DNA of 64,000 nucleotides from Methylocystis sp. L43 (GCF_015709525.1 NZ_JADNRA010000034.1:186001-250000), one strand, 5' to 3'. Shown: positions 23,314-32,451, counted from the stretch's first letter. Numbers and translations are program-made. Notes: generated from the sequence alone by a model not told the origin.

Positions 23314-24723
23314 TCATTCGCCGTCGTCTTGCAGGGGAAGCGACACCGTGATCCGCGTGCCGCCGGACTCCCGCCTCTCGATCCGCTGCGCGCCCCCAAG
23401 CGCGCGCACGCGCTCATTCATGCCAAGCAGACCCATGCCCGGAGCAAAGCCATCTGAAACGCCGACGCCATTGTCCTCGATCGTAATTTGGAGTTGCGGC
23501 GGCGCTTCCGCATCGAGCCCGGAGGAGTTTGCTGACGCGTCCAAGCCGAATTCCAGCGTGACCTCGCCCCTATCCGCGCCCGCGTGGCGGAAGATATTGG
23601 TTACGCCCTCCTGCACGACGCGGTAGGCCGCCAGCGCCGTCTGCTCGTCGAGGGACGAGAGATCGTGGCGCGCGACGAGCCGCAGATCCACCTCGGGATG
23701 GGTGAGCGCCCATGAGGCAAATAGCGCCTTCAGCGCCGGTTCCAGACCAAGTTCCTCGAGGCCTTTTGGCCGCAGCCGTCCAAGCAGGCCTCTGAACAGC
23801 GATTGAAGCGACTCGCTCGCTTTGTCGATCGTTGCGCTCATCTGTCTCAGTCGGCTCAGGTCGGGAGCAGGATGCGAGAGAAGCTCCTGTAGCGCGGCAG
23901 ACGTTGCGCGTATCGAAAATAGACAAGGACCGGCTTCATCATGCAGATCGCGCGCGATATCCTTGCGCTCGCCTTCCTGCACCTGAAAAAGCCTGTCGAC
24001 GAGTTCGCGATTTTCCTGCTTGACGCGATCAAGCGTCGCCCCGAGCGAATTCAGGGCGGCGGCAATCGATCGGAATTCCGTCGCGCCGCTGACCGACAGG
24101 CGCACGCCGCTCCTGCCAGCCTCCAATTGCGCCAGGCCGGACTTCAGCGCATCGAAAGGCGCAAGCGAGGAGCGCAGGAACAGCAGCACCAGCGTCAGGA
24201 AGATGATCGTGACGGCGAGGCTGATCGCCGCAAGCCATAGCATGTCGGACCAGATCTCTTCGAGTTCGTCGAAGGGGTTCGAAATCACCACAATATTGCT
24301 GTAGGCGCGCCCGCCGACCATCACGGGAATTGTCAAGACGCGCGGCGAGGCGCCAACGAGCTTCACAAACCATTCCGGCACATCCTGGCCGGAATGGCGG
24401 ATCTTCTCCAGCCAATCACGCGGCGCGGTCTCGTTGGCGGCGAGGATCTCAACATCGGCATGGCGAAGGTTCCCCAGCGATGCGTAGAGACGCCGCAACG
24501 CCGGGACTGGATCTTCGCTTTCGGGAAGGTTTGCAATCGTTGCTAAGACAAATTCCCGCATCAATCTGAGATTGCTTCCCGCTTCCGCGCGCACGCGCGG
24601 GCCGGCGTGAAGAAGCTGGATGGCAAGATTGATCAGCAACGTCGCGATGAGCACGACGCCGATCAATCCGCCCAGTCGGGCTTTAAGCGAAACCCCGCGC
24701 ATGATGAACGCCCTCGTCTCCAT
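23314..24723 (-). CDS. NarL-type sensor histidine kinase next to mxa operon
   Basis: A 469-residue membrane sensor kinase. Two membrane helices (about residues 15-35 and 160-185) flank a periplasmic domain of about 125 residues; a HAMP-like segment, the HisKA_3 dimerisation helix with phospho-histidine in ERKDIARDLHDEAGP, and a HATPase domain with VVQEGVTNIFRHAG and DNGVGVSDGFAPGMGLLGMNERV follow. It is divergent from a NarL-type response regulator 88 bases away, the likely partner. The location beside mxa and pqqA suggests control of methanol oxidation, comparable in place to MxaB/MxbDM-type regulators, but the signal is unknown. Confidence 0.88.
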   Translation of the reverse strand: METRAFIMRGVSLKARLGGLIGVVLIATLLINLAIQLLHAGPRVRAEAGSNLRLMREFVLATIANLPESEDPVPALRRLYASLGNLRHADVEILAANETAPRDWLEKIRHSGQDVPEWFVKLVGASPRVLTIPVMVGGRAYSNIVVISNPFDELEEIWSDMLWLAAISLAVTIIFLTLVLLFLRSSLAPFDALKSGLAQLEAGRSGVRLSVSGATEFRSIAAALNSLGATLDRVKQENRELVDRLFQVQEGERKDIARDLHDEAGPCLFSIRATSAALQELLSHPAPDLSRLRQMSATIDKASESLQSLFRGLLGRLRPKGLEELGLEPALKALFASWALTHPEVDLRLVARHDLSSLDEQTALAAYRVVQEGVTNIFRHAGADRGEVTLEFGLDASANSSGLDAEAPPQLQITIEDNGVGVSDGFAPGMGLLGMNERVRALGGAQRIERRESGGTRITVSLPLQDDGE

Positions 24724-24811
24724 GCTTAACCGTTGACGTCCACTTACAGTCGATTGACAAGACTAGCGGTTTTCACAACATAGGTTCAGGCTCTCAAACA
24801 AGCGAAAAAGG

Positions 24812-25444
24812 ATGCGCATTCTCATCGTCGACGACCACCCCATGGTGATCGAGGGCTGCCGCGGCATGCTTTCGGGACAAAAAGACATCGAAGTGCTCGA
24901 GGCGCATGACGCCAACGAAGCGCTTGACTCCTATGCGTCCGCAGCGCCCGACGTCGTGGTGCTCGACATTAATCTACCCGGCGTCTCCGGCTTCGAACTG
25001 CTGCGCCGCATCTTGAAGCGGGACGCGAACGCTCAAATTATCGTTTTCACCATGAACGACGATCCGGTTTTCGCCGCGCGGGCGATCGAGGGCGGCGCGC
25101 GTGGCTATGTCGCGAAGAACGAGGACCCACGCGTCTTTATCAAGGCGATCCGCGCCGTCGCGGCGGGCGAGCGCTATCTGTCGAACACTCTCGCGCTCAA
25201 GCTCGCATTCGCCGACCAGAGCCGCGCAAGCAACCCTCTCGACGCGCTTAACGGCCGGGAAATCGAAATCCTGCGCAATCTCGCCGACGGCAAGGATATG
25301 ACGGAAATCGCGCATATTCTTAAGGTCTCATACAAGACCGTCGCGAACAATTGCATCCTGCTGAAGCGCAAGCTCGGCGCGCGTTCGAAAGCGGATCTTC
25401 TGCGTATCGCCGTCGAAAACAAGGTTGCAATGAAACTTGCCTAA
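24812..25444 (+). CDS. NarL/FixJ-family response regulator
   Basis: A 210-residue regulator with an intact receiver domain (IVDDHP, phospho-aspartate in VVVLDINLPGVSG, lysine in GYVAKNED) and a C-terminal LuxR-type HTH (LNGREIEILRNLADGKDMTEIAHILKVSYKTVANN). It is divergent from the sensor kinase gene and convergent with the end of the mxa operon. In Methylobacterium a LuxR-type regulator, MxaB, lies at the end of the mxa operon; this gene may be its counterpart, but orthology is not proven. A palindromic repeat starts directly after its stop. Confidence 0.9.
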   Translation: MRILIVDDHPMVIEGCRGMLSGQKDIEVLEAHDANEALDSYASAAPDVVVLDINLPGVSGFELLRRILKRDANAQIIVFTMNDDPVFAARAIEGGARGYVAKNEDPRVFIKAIRAVAAGERYLSNTLALKLAFADQSRASNPLDALNGREIEILRNLADGKDMTEIAHILKVSYKTVANNCILLKRKLGARSKADLLRIAVENKVAMKLA

Positions 25445-25482
25445 AGCAGGTTCCGAAAAAGTTGACACGATGAGAACCTGCT
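25445..25482. repeat. Dispersed palindromic intergenic repeat, copy 1
   Basis: Outer arms AGCAGGTTC and GAACCTGCT enclose a core CGAAAAAGTTGAC. The reverse complement of 42267-42313 carries the same arms and core. It lies between convergent genes and could act as a terminator. Confidence 0.7.
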
Positions 25483-25545
25483 CACATTCGATGTTGAGCG
25501 TTTCCTTTTCGATGACATGGCTCCATGTGATCGAGAAAGGCGCCG

Positions 25546-26052
25546 CTATCTGAATTGCTTCTGCGTTCGATAACGGGCGGCAAGCATCCGCAGCGCCTCC
25601 TCCCGTTCAACTCCGCTGTGGCGCAGATTGTAATAGTGCTGGCAAACCTCGCCATAGGTCTGCTTTTGGCCGGCGATCGCGGCAACTTCTACAAGCGAGT
25701 TGATCAGTCCCGCGAAGTCTTCGGCGTGGCCGTCGGCCGCGAGCATCTGCCCGACCTGAGCGGTGCGATTCGCGAGCATGCGGTCGGACTCGAGGAAATG
25801 CGGCTGCGCCGAGAGCAGAGCAGCGCGTATGCGCTCGACCGCAGGTTCACGCACGCCGACGGCGCCGCCGGCTTCGCGTTGCGCGAGCCAGAGCGCAGGT
25901 TCAGTGCGATCGGTGGCGCGCAGCCAGACGTCAGCGCCCTTACGCGCCTCAGACTCGATCAGATCATCCTGTTCGGCGGCGCGCCGCTCTTCGCCGCATG
26001 AGGCGAAGAGCGCGCAGACGCCTGCAAGAATGATCGCTTCGCGAAAGCGCAT
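25546..26052 (-). CDS. Lipoprotein at the end of the mxa operon
   Basis: A 168-residue protein with a lipoprotein signal: a hydrophobic segment IILAGVCALFASC ends in a lipobox cysteine at residue 19. The mature part is helical and charged, with no recognised domain. It starts seven bases after mxaD, so it belongs to the operon, at the place where Methylobacterium carries mxaE and mxaH. I cannot assign it to either by sequence. A periplasmic role in methanol dehydrogenase maturation is likely from context. Confidence 0.75.
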   Translation of the reverse strand: MRFREAIILAGVCALFASCGEERRAAEQDDLIESEARKGADVWLRATDRTEPALWLAQREAGGAVGVREPAVERIRAALLSAQPHFLESDRMLANRTAQVGQMLAADGHAEDFAGLINSLVEVAAIAGQKQTYGEVCQHYYNLRHSGVEREEALRMLAARYRTQKQFR

Positions 26053-26059
26053 CGCGGAG

Positions 26060-26584
26060 CTACTTCCCTTCGACTTTCTTCTTCAGGCCCTGAAGACCGT
26101 CGCGCAAGTAGCTCGTCATCGCCGCGCGCGCGGCGTCATCGTTGAGATTTTCCGGCGGCTCATTGCTCGTATCGCCGCGATAGAGACGGCCATACCATTT
26201 CACCAAACTCGCTCCCCCTGACGCCGGTTCGATCGTGAAGGTGACAGTGTAGGAACTTACGGGCAGCGCATCGAGATTTGGATCTGACATGCGCCAGGAA
26301 AGCTTGAACGTCGAAGCGTCATATTCATCGAGCCCCTCCTTAAGAACGCCGCCCTTCTTAAGGGTTATTTCACGCTCCGCGCCGGCGGCGTCTCCGCCCT
26401 TGGCCGTCACGCTCTGAACGTCAGGGTGCCAGTTCGCGAGCCCGTCGAATTTACCTGCCACGGCCCATACGGCCTTGGGATCGGCGGCGATGACGATCGA
26501 CTCGTCGACCTTGATCGGCGTCGGTCCGTGCGCGAGCGCAGGCGCGCAAATCAGAAGGGCGAAGAGCCCCAACAACTTCCTCAT
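26060..26584 (-). CDS. mxaD: MxaD, periplasmic SRPBCC protein of methanol oxidation
   Basis: A 174-residue protein with a signal peptide (MRKLLGLFALLICAPALAHG) followed by an SRPBCC/polyketide-cyclase-like fold: ESIVIAADPKAVWAVAGKFDGLANWHPDVQSV and SSYTVTFTIEPASGGASLVKWYGRLY. MxaD is reported to aid the contact between methanol dehydrogenase and cytochrome cL. Its ATG overlaps the mxaL stop (ATGA). Confidence 0.9.
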   Translation of the reverse strand: MRKLLGLFALLICAPALAHGPTPIKVDESIVIAADPKAVWAVAGKFDGLANWHPDVQSVTAKGGDAAGAEREITLKKGGVLKEGLDEYDASTFKLSWRMSDPNLDALPVSSYTVTFTIEPASGGASLVKWYGRLYRGDTSNEPPENLNDDAARAAMTSYLRDGLQGLKKKVEGK

Positions 26585-27585
26585 TTGGATCTCCTTGGTT
26601 GTGGAAAGCGGTAGAACGGCGCGGCGCGGCGCATCTGAATGAAAGCCTGCGCGAAAAAAGCTGCGGCGACGGCCATGAACGTGAGAAGCGCAGCCGCCAC
26701 GCCAAAGAACGGACGCAAGTCGACCGCTGCTTCGCGCGGTCGGACGGAGGCGACCGCGGCATAGTCCTTCCACAGTCGCTTGCCGTCTGAAAGATGAGCG
26801 TAGGAAAGCCCGGTCCTTTCAGCGAGCGAACGCAAATAGTCTTCCTTTACAGAAGACAGATGCTCGACGCCGACCGCCGCACTGGCGCCGAAGGGGGCGT
26901 TGCGGGCGTTGTAGCCCTCGCGCCGCTCCGCGCCTTCAGGCGGCAGGCCGAAGCGGCTCTCGTGCGGAACGTCGTCGGCGCCGAGGAATCCAACCTCGCG
27001 GCCTCTATCGTCAAATTTCGGGATGGGCGAGAGCTCATAGCCGCCGACGCCAACGACAAGGCCGCGCACCTCGCCCGCACGCCCTTCGAATGTCGGCGCG
27101 CCGCGCGCCGGAAGCGGCGGGGCCTCCTGGCCATCGCTGAAAAACAGCAAATCGCTTTTCAATTCTCTCGCCATATCGATCGCGCGGAAAAAGCCTGCGG
27201 ATATACGGCTGTCGCCTTCCCAGGCCATGCGCCAGTCGAGCGCCTCAATCGAAGCTTGCAGGGGCGTGAAATCTGCGCAGACGTCGATCGGTTCGAACAG
27301 CAGGAACGGCCTGCGTTCGGTAAAAACGCCGAGGGCGACATGTGATGGACAGGGCAATTCCGCGAGCATGGCGCGAAGCGCGGCTTTCACGGCGTCGAGA
27401 CGGCTGACCGGTCGGCCGGAGACGGTGTAATCGCGAACGTTCATGCTGCCGGTGATGTCGACGATGGCGAGAAAATCGAATGACGGACGCCGGATCATAA
27501 TCTTTGGCGCGAAGAAAGTGGCTGCGAGCGACAGCGTCGCCAACGCGAGAAGAACGACGCGAGGATCGCGCACATCCGGGCGCAT
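26581..27585 (-). CDS. mxaL: MxaL, von Willebrand-domain maturation protein
   Basis: A 334-residue membrane protein with an N-terminal helix (VVLLALATLSLAATFFA), a VWA domain carrying the metal-ion site in FLAIVDITGSMNVRDY, and a C-terminal helix near residue 310. MxaA, MxaK and MxaL are needed for calcium insertion into methanol dehydrogenase. The start at 27585 shares one base with the mxaK stop (TGATG). The longer frame upstream is antisense to nothing but lies within mxaK and is rejected. Confidence 0.9.
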   Translation of the reverse strand: MRPDVRDPRVVLLALATLSLAATFFAPKIMIRRPSFDFLAIVDITGSMNVRDYTVSGRPVSRLDAVKAALRAMLAELPCPSHVALGVFTERRPFLLFEPIDVCADFTPLQASIEALDWRMAWEGDSRISAGFFRAIDMARELKSDLLFFSDGQEAPPLPARGAPTFEGRAGEVRGLVVGVGGYELSPIPKFDDRGREVGFLGADDVPHESRFGLPPEGAERREGYNARNAPFGASAAVGVEHLSSVKEDYLRSLAERTGLSYAHLSDGKRLWKDYAAVASVRPREAAVDLRPFFGVAAALLTFMAVAAAFFAQAFIQMRRAAPFYRFPQPRRSK

Positions 27586-28193
27586 CACGGCAGTCCTTTC
27601 GGTTTGCCGGGAATATCGGTCCAGAGTTTTTTGGGATCGGCGCTCAGTTCGTCGCCGCTCTTTCTCTCGAAATCCGGAAAATCCCGGACGAGCCGCGCCG
27701 CGACGTCGAGATTGAACTTCGCGTCCCAATAGTCGGGCGCGAGCTGCAGCGCGCGTCGATATTCGCGCTTGGCGAGATTGACGAAGGGATTGGCCGCTTC
27801 GAGTTGCGATCGTTCGACATGATCGAACGCCTTGCGCAGCAGCGCGTTCGCCAAGAGATAATGACCGCGCGCGCGCGCCTCGATGCTCCCGCTGCGGTCG
27901 AGCGCCTCCACCAAGGCTCGGGCGCGATCGATTTCGCTTCGCGCCGCAAGAAAGGCGACGCGCGCGAGAATCGTTTCCGGCCTGTCGTTCGCGTCGACGG
28001 CGACGTCGCGGCCCTCGCGCATCGCCTCGATCGCATCATTGGCGACGACGGCGCCGCGCCATTCGGCGAGCAATGCAGCCGTCGTGACGATCAACGTAAG
28101 AAAAAACGCGACCAGAATCGACGATTTTGCTTCTCGCCAAAGCGCGCGCGCCCTGTTGCGCACGTTCGTGATCCTCGTCTCGAAGATCGTCAT
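27585..28193 (-). CDS. mxaK: MxaK, methanol dehydrogenase maturation protein
   Basis: A 202-residue protein with one N-terminal membrane helix (SSILVAFFLTLIVTTAALLAEW) and a periplasmic helical part with TPR character around ALQLAPDYWDAKFNLDVAARLV. It is assigned by position between mxaC and mxaL and by its size; sequence conservation of MxaK is low. Its ATG overlaps the mxaC stop (ATGA). Confidence 0.85.
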   Translation of the reverse strand: MTIFETRITNVRNRARALWREAKSSILVAFFLTLIVTTAALLAEWRGAVVANDAIEAMREGRDVAVDANDRPETILARVAFLAARSEIDRARALVEALDRSGSIEARARGHYLLANALLRKAFDHVERSQLEAANPFVNLAKREYRRALQLAPDYWDAKFNLDVAARLVRDFPDFERKSGDELSADPKKLWTDIPGKPKGLP

Positions 28194-29191
28194 CGCGCGT
28201 TGTCCCCGACGCTCAGCCTGACCTCTGCGAGCTTCGCGGCAAGGAGAAGCAGCGTCGCGGCGAGCGCCAGCCCGAAGCCCCACGCGCTCAGATCCGTGCG
28301 CGGCAATTTTTCGACATATCGGACGGGATGGCGTTCGAGCCTGTCGATCTGTTTTAAGGCCTCCTCCGTCGCCTCGACGCCTTCAGCCTCGAAGGCCTGG
28401 TAAGGAACGCCGAGCGATTTGAAAAAGAGATCGAGATGGCGTTCCGGCGCGGCCTGTGGCGACTCATCGTCGCCGGCCGGCTGATCGGAAATGCCTCGGC
28501 TGCCTTGAGTGCGCAAGAACAGCCAGTAAAGGCTGACGTTCGTCTTGCGGAATTCCGCCTTTAAATCATCGCGCAGCTTTGGATCAATGACGCCGGCCCC
28601 GTCGGAGATCAGCAGGACCGCGCGCGACAGATCAGCCTGGCTCGTCTTGAACATCGAGAGCGCCATGGCGAGTCCACGCGCGATATTCGTATAGTCGAGG
28701 CCCGGGCGGTCGATCGCGTCGATTGCGGCTTCGGTGGCGCCGATATGATCCGAAATCGGCGTCACCAGCATTGGCGCCGTCGAAAACGCCGCGACGCCCA
28801 CGAGATCGTGACGGCGCGCTTCGACAAAGCGCTTGAGAATGCGCCTTGCCGCCGCCGCCTTCGACTCTTCCCCCCCAGACGGCGTTCGCCCCGCGAAGGT
28901 CTCGTTCATGCTGCCGCTGCGGTCGATCAGCATGACGATCTGCGCGCCCTCGAAAAAGCGCTCGACGTCCGCGCCGGCGACATAGGGGCTGGCGGCGCCG
29001 AGTAGGCTGGCGCCGATCGCCACGACGCCGCAGAACTTCAGAAGAATGCCGGCGATGACGGAGAGGCTGTCGGCGGGCGCTGCGAGGAGCGAGGGTATCG
29101 TCGCGCCGCGCAAGACGGACCGCAGCATTGGAAGCAGCGCCAGAGGCGCTAGAAGCAGCGGCTCGATGTGCTCAAAGCCGAAGCCGCTCAT
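28190..29191 (-). CDS. mxaC: MxaC, von Willebrand-domain maturation protein
   Basis: A 333-residue membrane protein. Two N-terminal helices, a VWA domain with the MIDAS motif LIDRSGSMNETF, the downstream LLISDGAGVIDPK segment and a C-terminal helix (FGLALAATLLLLAAKLAEV) give the same layout as MxaL and other BatA-like proteins that accompany MoxR ATPases. It probably acts with MxaR and MxaS in enzyme assembly. The start overlaps the mxaA stop. Confidence 0.9.
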   Translation of the reverse strand: MSGFGFEHIEPLLLAPLALLPMLRSVLRGATIPSLLAAPADSLSVIAGILLKFCGVVAIGASLLGAASPYVAGADVERFFEGAQIVMLIDRSGSMNETFAGRTPSGGEESKAAAARRILKRFVEARRHDLVGVAAFSTAPMLVTPISDHIGATEAAIDAIDRPGLDYTNIARGLAMALSMFKTSQADLSRAVLLISDGAGVIDPKLRDDLKAEFRKTNVSLYWLFLRTQGSRGISDQPAGDDESPQAAPERHLDLFFKSLGVPYQAFEAEGVEATEEALKQIDRLERHPVRYVEKLPRTDLSAWGFGLALAATLLLLAAKLAEVRLSVGDNAR

Positions 29192-30081
29192 CCTGCGCGC
29201 TCCTGCCTGGCGAGCCTGCTGACAAATTGCACGAGCTGCTCGGCGGCATCGTCGTCCCTCGAGCTTTCGCCGCCAAAAAAAAGCCGATTCGAGGTTTCGA
29301 AGAATTGCTCGAAGTCGACCCGCAGCGGTTTGAATTCCGCACGTCTGCGCAGAAACTCCGGAAGGTCGGCTGACAGCAGAATGGCGCCATTGGCCTGATC
29401 GAGCGCGCGATGCACCGACTGAATCGTCGCGGCCAGATTGGCGTCATCAGCGCCGCGCCGCGTCGAGATTTCATGCGCGAGCGCTGAAAAGACTCGCGCC
29501 TTCCGTTGCTGGAAGGGTGGCCAGGCGCGATCACGCGCGACAAGAGCGAGCGCCAGCAGGGCGGCGACGCCTGCGCCGAACGCCAGATTGAGCGGCGTGG
29601 CCTCATCAACAAACGGCGCCGAACCGTCGGGACGCAGATAATCCGACGCCTGCTCTTGCTTCTGCGGCGCAACCTCTCGCAAAGGAGAAACGCCAATCCT
29701 CCATGCGGGAACGGCGACCGTCTGCGCGCCTGTCGCCGTCGAAATGGAGAGTTGAAACCCAGGAATTTCGATGTCGCGCGCATCGAGCGCGACATAGAAG
29801 TTCTGATATGTGAGGTCGAGACGCCATAGGCGCGCGCCGTTATCCGACGTCTCGCGAAGTTTGACGTCCCGGAGATCGAGCGAACCGGTGAGCGGACCTG
29901 GATTGGGCAAGGAGGCGCGCGACAGCACGGCGTCCGCGGGCGCGGAGACGTCGATGCGCGCATGGATGAGATCGCCCACGAAATAGCCGAACGGGCGCGC
30001 CGAGTGGATGCGCACCGTCGTTTCCTGGGCAAACGCAGGAAGCGCCGCGGCGAGCATGAGGGCGACACATGCAATGCGCAT
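29188..30081 (-). CDS. mxaA: MxaA, methanol dehydrogenase maturation protein
   Basis: A 297-residue protein with a signal peptide (MRIACVALMLAAALPAFAQE), a beta-rich periplasmic domain and a membrane helix (LAFGAGVAALLALALV) before a cytoplasmic tail. This is the MxaA layout; the protein is needed for calcium loading of methanol dehydrogenase. ATG 30081, eight bases after mxaS, is chosen because it begins the signal peptide. Confidence 0.88.
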   Translation of the reverse strand: MRIACVALMLAAALPAFAQETTVRIHSARPFGYFVGDLIHARIDVSAPADAVLSRASLPNPGPLTGSLDLRDVKLRETSDNGARLWRLDLTYQNFYVALDARDIEIPGFQLSISTATGAQTVAVPAWRIGVSPLREVAPQKQEQASDYLRPDGSAPFVDEATPLNLAFGAGVAALLALALVARDRAWPPFQQRKARVFSALAHEISTRRGADDANLAATIQSVHRALDQANGAILLSADLPEFLRRRAEFKPLRVDFEQFFETSNRLFFGGESSRDDDAAEQLVQFVSRLARQERAG

Positions 30082-30089
30082 CGCAGGCC

Positions 30090-30935
30090 TCACGCCGCCG
30101 TCAGCCGCATGCTGAGATCGCTGGCGTCGAAACCGTCCTGGATAAAAATCGGCGCGCGGCTGCGTCTTGAAGACGCGCGGGCGAGATTTTTGCGACGGGA
30201 CTGCTCGGCTTCGACCCAGCGCCGCTGAAGCGCGGGCCTCATCAATAGGAGCTGATGGCGGCCGCTCTCGCTGTCGCAAAGCTCCAGCACGCCCCATTTT
30301 GGCGGCGCGGCTTCGAGTGAATCGATCAGAACGAGCGGCGCGACGTCATGCAGTGAAAGCGCCTCGAACGCCTGCTCGATCAATTGCGCGGGCCAGCGAA
30401 AATCGGAAATGAGAAACACCAGTTTGCGCGTAGCGCCGAGAGCCGCTGCGGCGTCGAGCACGCCTTTAGCGCTCGATCCGCTGGGCGTTGCGACGCCAAG
30501 CCTTTCGACGGCGGCGAGCGCCGCCCTTCTCGAACGCGTCGCCGGCAGCGTAACCCGACCGACCAACGCCTCTTTGAAAGCGAACACGCCAAAGCGATCG
30601 CCGTTGCGTGTGGCCGAATACGCCAGCGTGCCGCAAAGATCGACGGCGACCTGAAATCGGTTGACGGCTCCGGCGAAGCCCATCGAGGCCGAAAGGTCGA
30701 CGAGCGCGTAAACGTCGATCGCCGCCCTTTGCTCGAAGCGACGCACATAGGTGACGCCGAACGGATCGCGCAGCGTCGCGCGGAGGTCGATGCGGCGGGC
30801 GTCCGGATAGCGCATGAAAGGCGCCTGGTCGCGAAAGACTCCAAAGCCGCCGACCTCGCTCGACGTGTGAGCGCCGACGTGGTTAGCGGCAAAGCGACCG
30901 CGCGGTCGATATAGGATATCGACGAGCGTATTCAT
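30090..30935 (-). CDS. mxaS: MxaS, DUF58 protein
   Basis: A 281-residue DUF58-family protein with a degenerate VWA metal site DLSASMGF and the family segment GDRFGVFAF. DUF58 proteins are usual partners of MoxR ATPases. ATG 30935 overlaps the mxaR stop (ATGA), showing translational coupling to its ATPase partner. Confidence 0.9.
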   Translation of the reverse strand: MNTLVDILYRPRGRFAANHVGAHTSSEVGGFGVFRDQAPFMRYPDARRIDLRATLRDPFGVTYVRRFEQRAAIDVYALVDLSASMGFAGAVNRFQVAVDLCGTLAYSATRNGDRFGVFAFKEALVGRVTLPATRSRRAALAAVERLGVATPSGSSAKGVLDAAAALGATRKLVFLISDFRWPAQLIEQAFEALSLHDVAPLVLIDSLEAAPPKWGVLELCDSESGRHQLLLMRPALQRRWVEAEQSRRKNLARASSRRSRAPIFIQDGFDASDLSMRLTAA

Positions 30936-31963
30936 GGAACGGGCGTCGCGTCGAATGCCGCGCGACACAGCCGCTTGACGATGTCGTCGCTGCGCAAAGC
31001 GTGGATCGGATCGACAAAGATGCGGTGCGCCATGACTTCAATAAAGACATCGCGCACATCTTCCGGTACAAGATAATCGCGGCCTTCAAGCCAGGCGCGC
31101 ACCCGCGCGGCGCGCACAAGCGCCGCCAGTCCACGCGGACTCGCGCCGCCCTTGACGAGGCTGTCGAGGTCGACGTCCGGCAGCGACACGCCGGCCGAAC
31201 TTGGGTCGACGAGAGCCTGCCAGAGGTTCAGCACATAACGTTCAAGCGCTTCGCTCGATCTCACATGCGTCTGGATCGCGCGCGCGACAGCAGGCGTCTC
31301 GCGATAGTCCAGCGTGCCGGAGTTCACCCGCTCGAGAAGCGTTTCCGTATCATGGAACGCTGGATCAAAAACCAGCCTGCGGCGCGCGTCCTCATCGTCC
31401 GGCGCGGCCATAAGAATTTCCATGAAAAATCTGTCGCGAGCAGCCGCCGGCAATTCGAAGGTTTCTTCCCGCTCCACCATGTTCCGATCAGCGAACACAT
31501 TGAGATAGGGAAAGTGATGCACGCGATTGAACGCCGACACGCTACGCTCGGCCATCAGGCGCAGCAACAGAGAATGAACTTGAGGGCGCGCGCGGTTGAT
31601 CTCATTGAAGAAGAACACCGGCAGCGTCTCCGCATGGCGAAGAAGCTCGGATGGATCGACGCGGGGGCGGCCGTCTTCGCCCAGATAGGTGTGATAAAGA
31701 ATGTCGCTCGGCATCATGTCGACCGTGCCTTCGACGCGAGCGAAATCGCCGCCAAGCGCGCGCGACACGGAACGCAGCAGCGTCGTCTTGCCGACGCCGA
31801 CGTCGCCCTCGATCAGCACATGGCCGCGTGCGAAAATGCAGATCGTCACGAGCCTGACGACGCGCGCTTGCCCGATGACCGCCTTTTGAATTTCCTGTTC
31901 AAACTCAAGGGCGCGCGCGCGCCAATCGGAGAGCTTCTGGACGACGTGCAGAGTTTCGTTCAA
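30932..31963 (-). CDS. mxaR: MxaR, MoxR-family AAA+ ATPase
   Basis: A 343-residue MoxR ATPase: Walker A GDVGVGKTTLL, Walker B FFFNEINRARPQ, and the C-terminal lid with ASPRGLAALVRAARV. It is a chaperone-like ATPase acting with VWA and DUF58 partners, here for active methanol dehydrogenase. It is the first gene after the terminator-like hairpin that follows mxaI, so it may be expressed at a lower level than the structural genes. Confidence 0.95.
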   Translation of the reverse strand: MNETLHVVQKLSDWRARALEFEQEIQKAVIGQARVVRLVTICIFARGHVLIEGDVGVGKTTLLRSVSRALGGDFARVEGTVDMMPSDILYHTYLGEDGRPRVDPSELLRHAETLPVFFFNEINRARPQVHSLLLRLMAERSVSAFNRVHHFPYLNVFADRNMVEREETFELPAAARDRFFMEILMAAPDDEDARRRLVFDPAFHDTETLLERVNSGTLDYRETPAVARAIQTHVRSSEALERYVLNLWQALVDPSSAGVSLPDVDLDSLVKGGASPRGLAALVRAARVRAWLEGRDYLVPEDVRDVFIEVMAHRIFVDPIHALRSDDIVKRLCRAAFDATPVP

Positions 31964-31985
31964 GGCCTGACCTTAGCGCGCCAAA

Positions 31986-32062
31986 CAAAAAGAGGCGGCC
32001 ACGATCTCGGGAATAGAGCCAATGCGCTGTTGTCGAATACGCCGGCTCCAGATCGTGGCCGC
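31986..32062 (-). terminator. Hairpin with T-run between mxaI and mxaR (attenuating terminator)
   Basis: A perfect 13-bp inverted repeat, GCGGCCACGATCT and its complement, at 31995-32007 and 32050-32062 encloses 42 bases. On the minus strand the stem is followed by CTCTTTTTG. It lies 30 bases after the mxaI stop. Partial termination here would favour mxaFJGI over the maturation genes. Confidence 0.65.
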
Positions 32063-32092
32063 TAGATCATCGCGCTTGTGTCGCGATGAAAC

Positions 32093-32383
32093 TTATTGAG
32101 CAATCTTGCTCACGTCATATTCCCACTTGCCGGTCTTTTTGAAGTTCTCGACCCGCTTCTTGTTGCGTTCTTCCATGGCCTGAACAGACGCCTGCTGCTT
32201 GGCGATTTCCTTGGGGTCGTGCTTGGGATCGTATTTCGACCCCTCGACCTTGTCCGGGAAGCCGGGCTTGGGTTCCCAGCAATTTCCGGGCGCCTTGCAC
32301 TTGGTGCCGTCATAGGCGAGCGCGCTTCCGGCGCTAAATAGAATGCCGACGGTGAGCGCCGCGGCGAAATGCATCTTACGCAT
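32093..32383 (-). CDS. mxaI: MxaI, methanol dehydrogenase small subunit
   Basis: A 96-residue protein: signal peptide MRKMHFAAALTVGILFSAGSALA and a lysine-rich mature subunit with the cysteine pair in KCKAPGNC and KPGFPDKVEGSKYDPKHDP. It forms the alpha2-beta2 enzyme with MxaF in the periplasm. AGGAGG precedes the ATG at 32383. Presence of mxaI separates this operon from xoxF clusters, which lack it. Confidence 0.97.
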   Translation of the reverse strand: MRKMHFAAALTVGILFSAGSALAYDGTKCKAPGNCWEPKPGFPDKVEGSKYDPKHDPKEIAKQQASVQAMEERNKKRVENFKKTGKWEYDVSKIAQ

Positions 32384-32451
32384 CCCTGTTTCCTCCTTTT
32401 TGCGAGGCTTGCGCCTCGGTGTTTGCGCCTCCGGCGACGGCGGCGTAGAAC

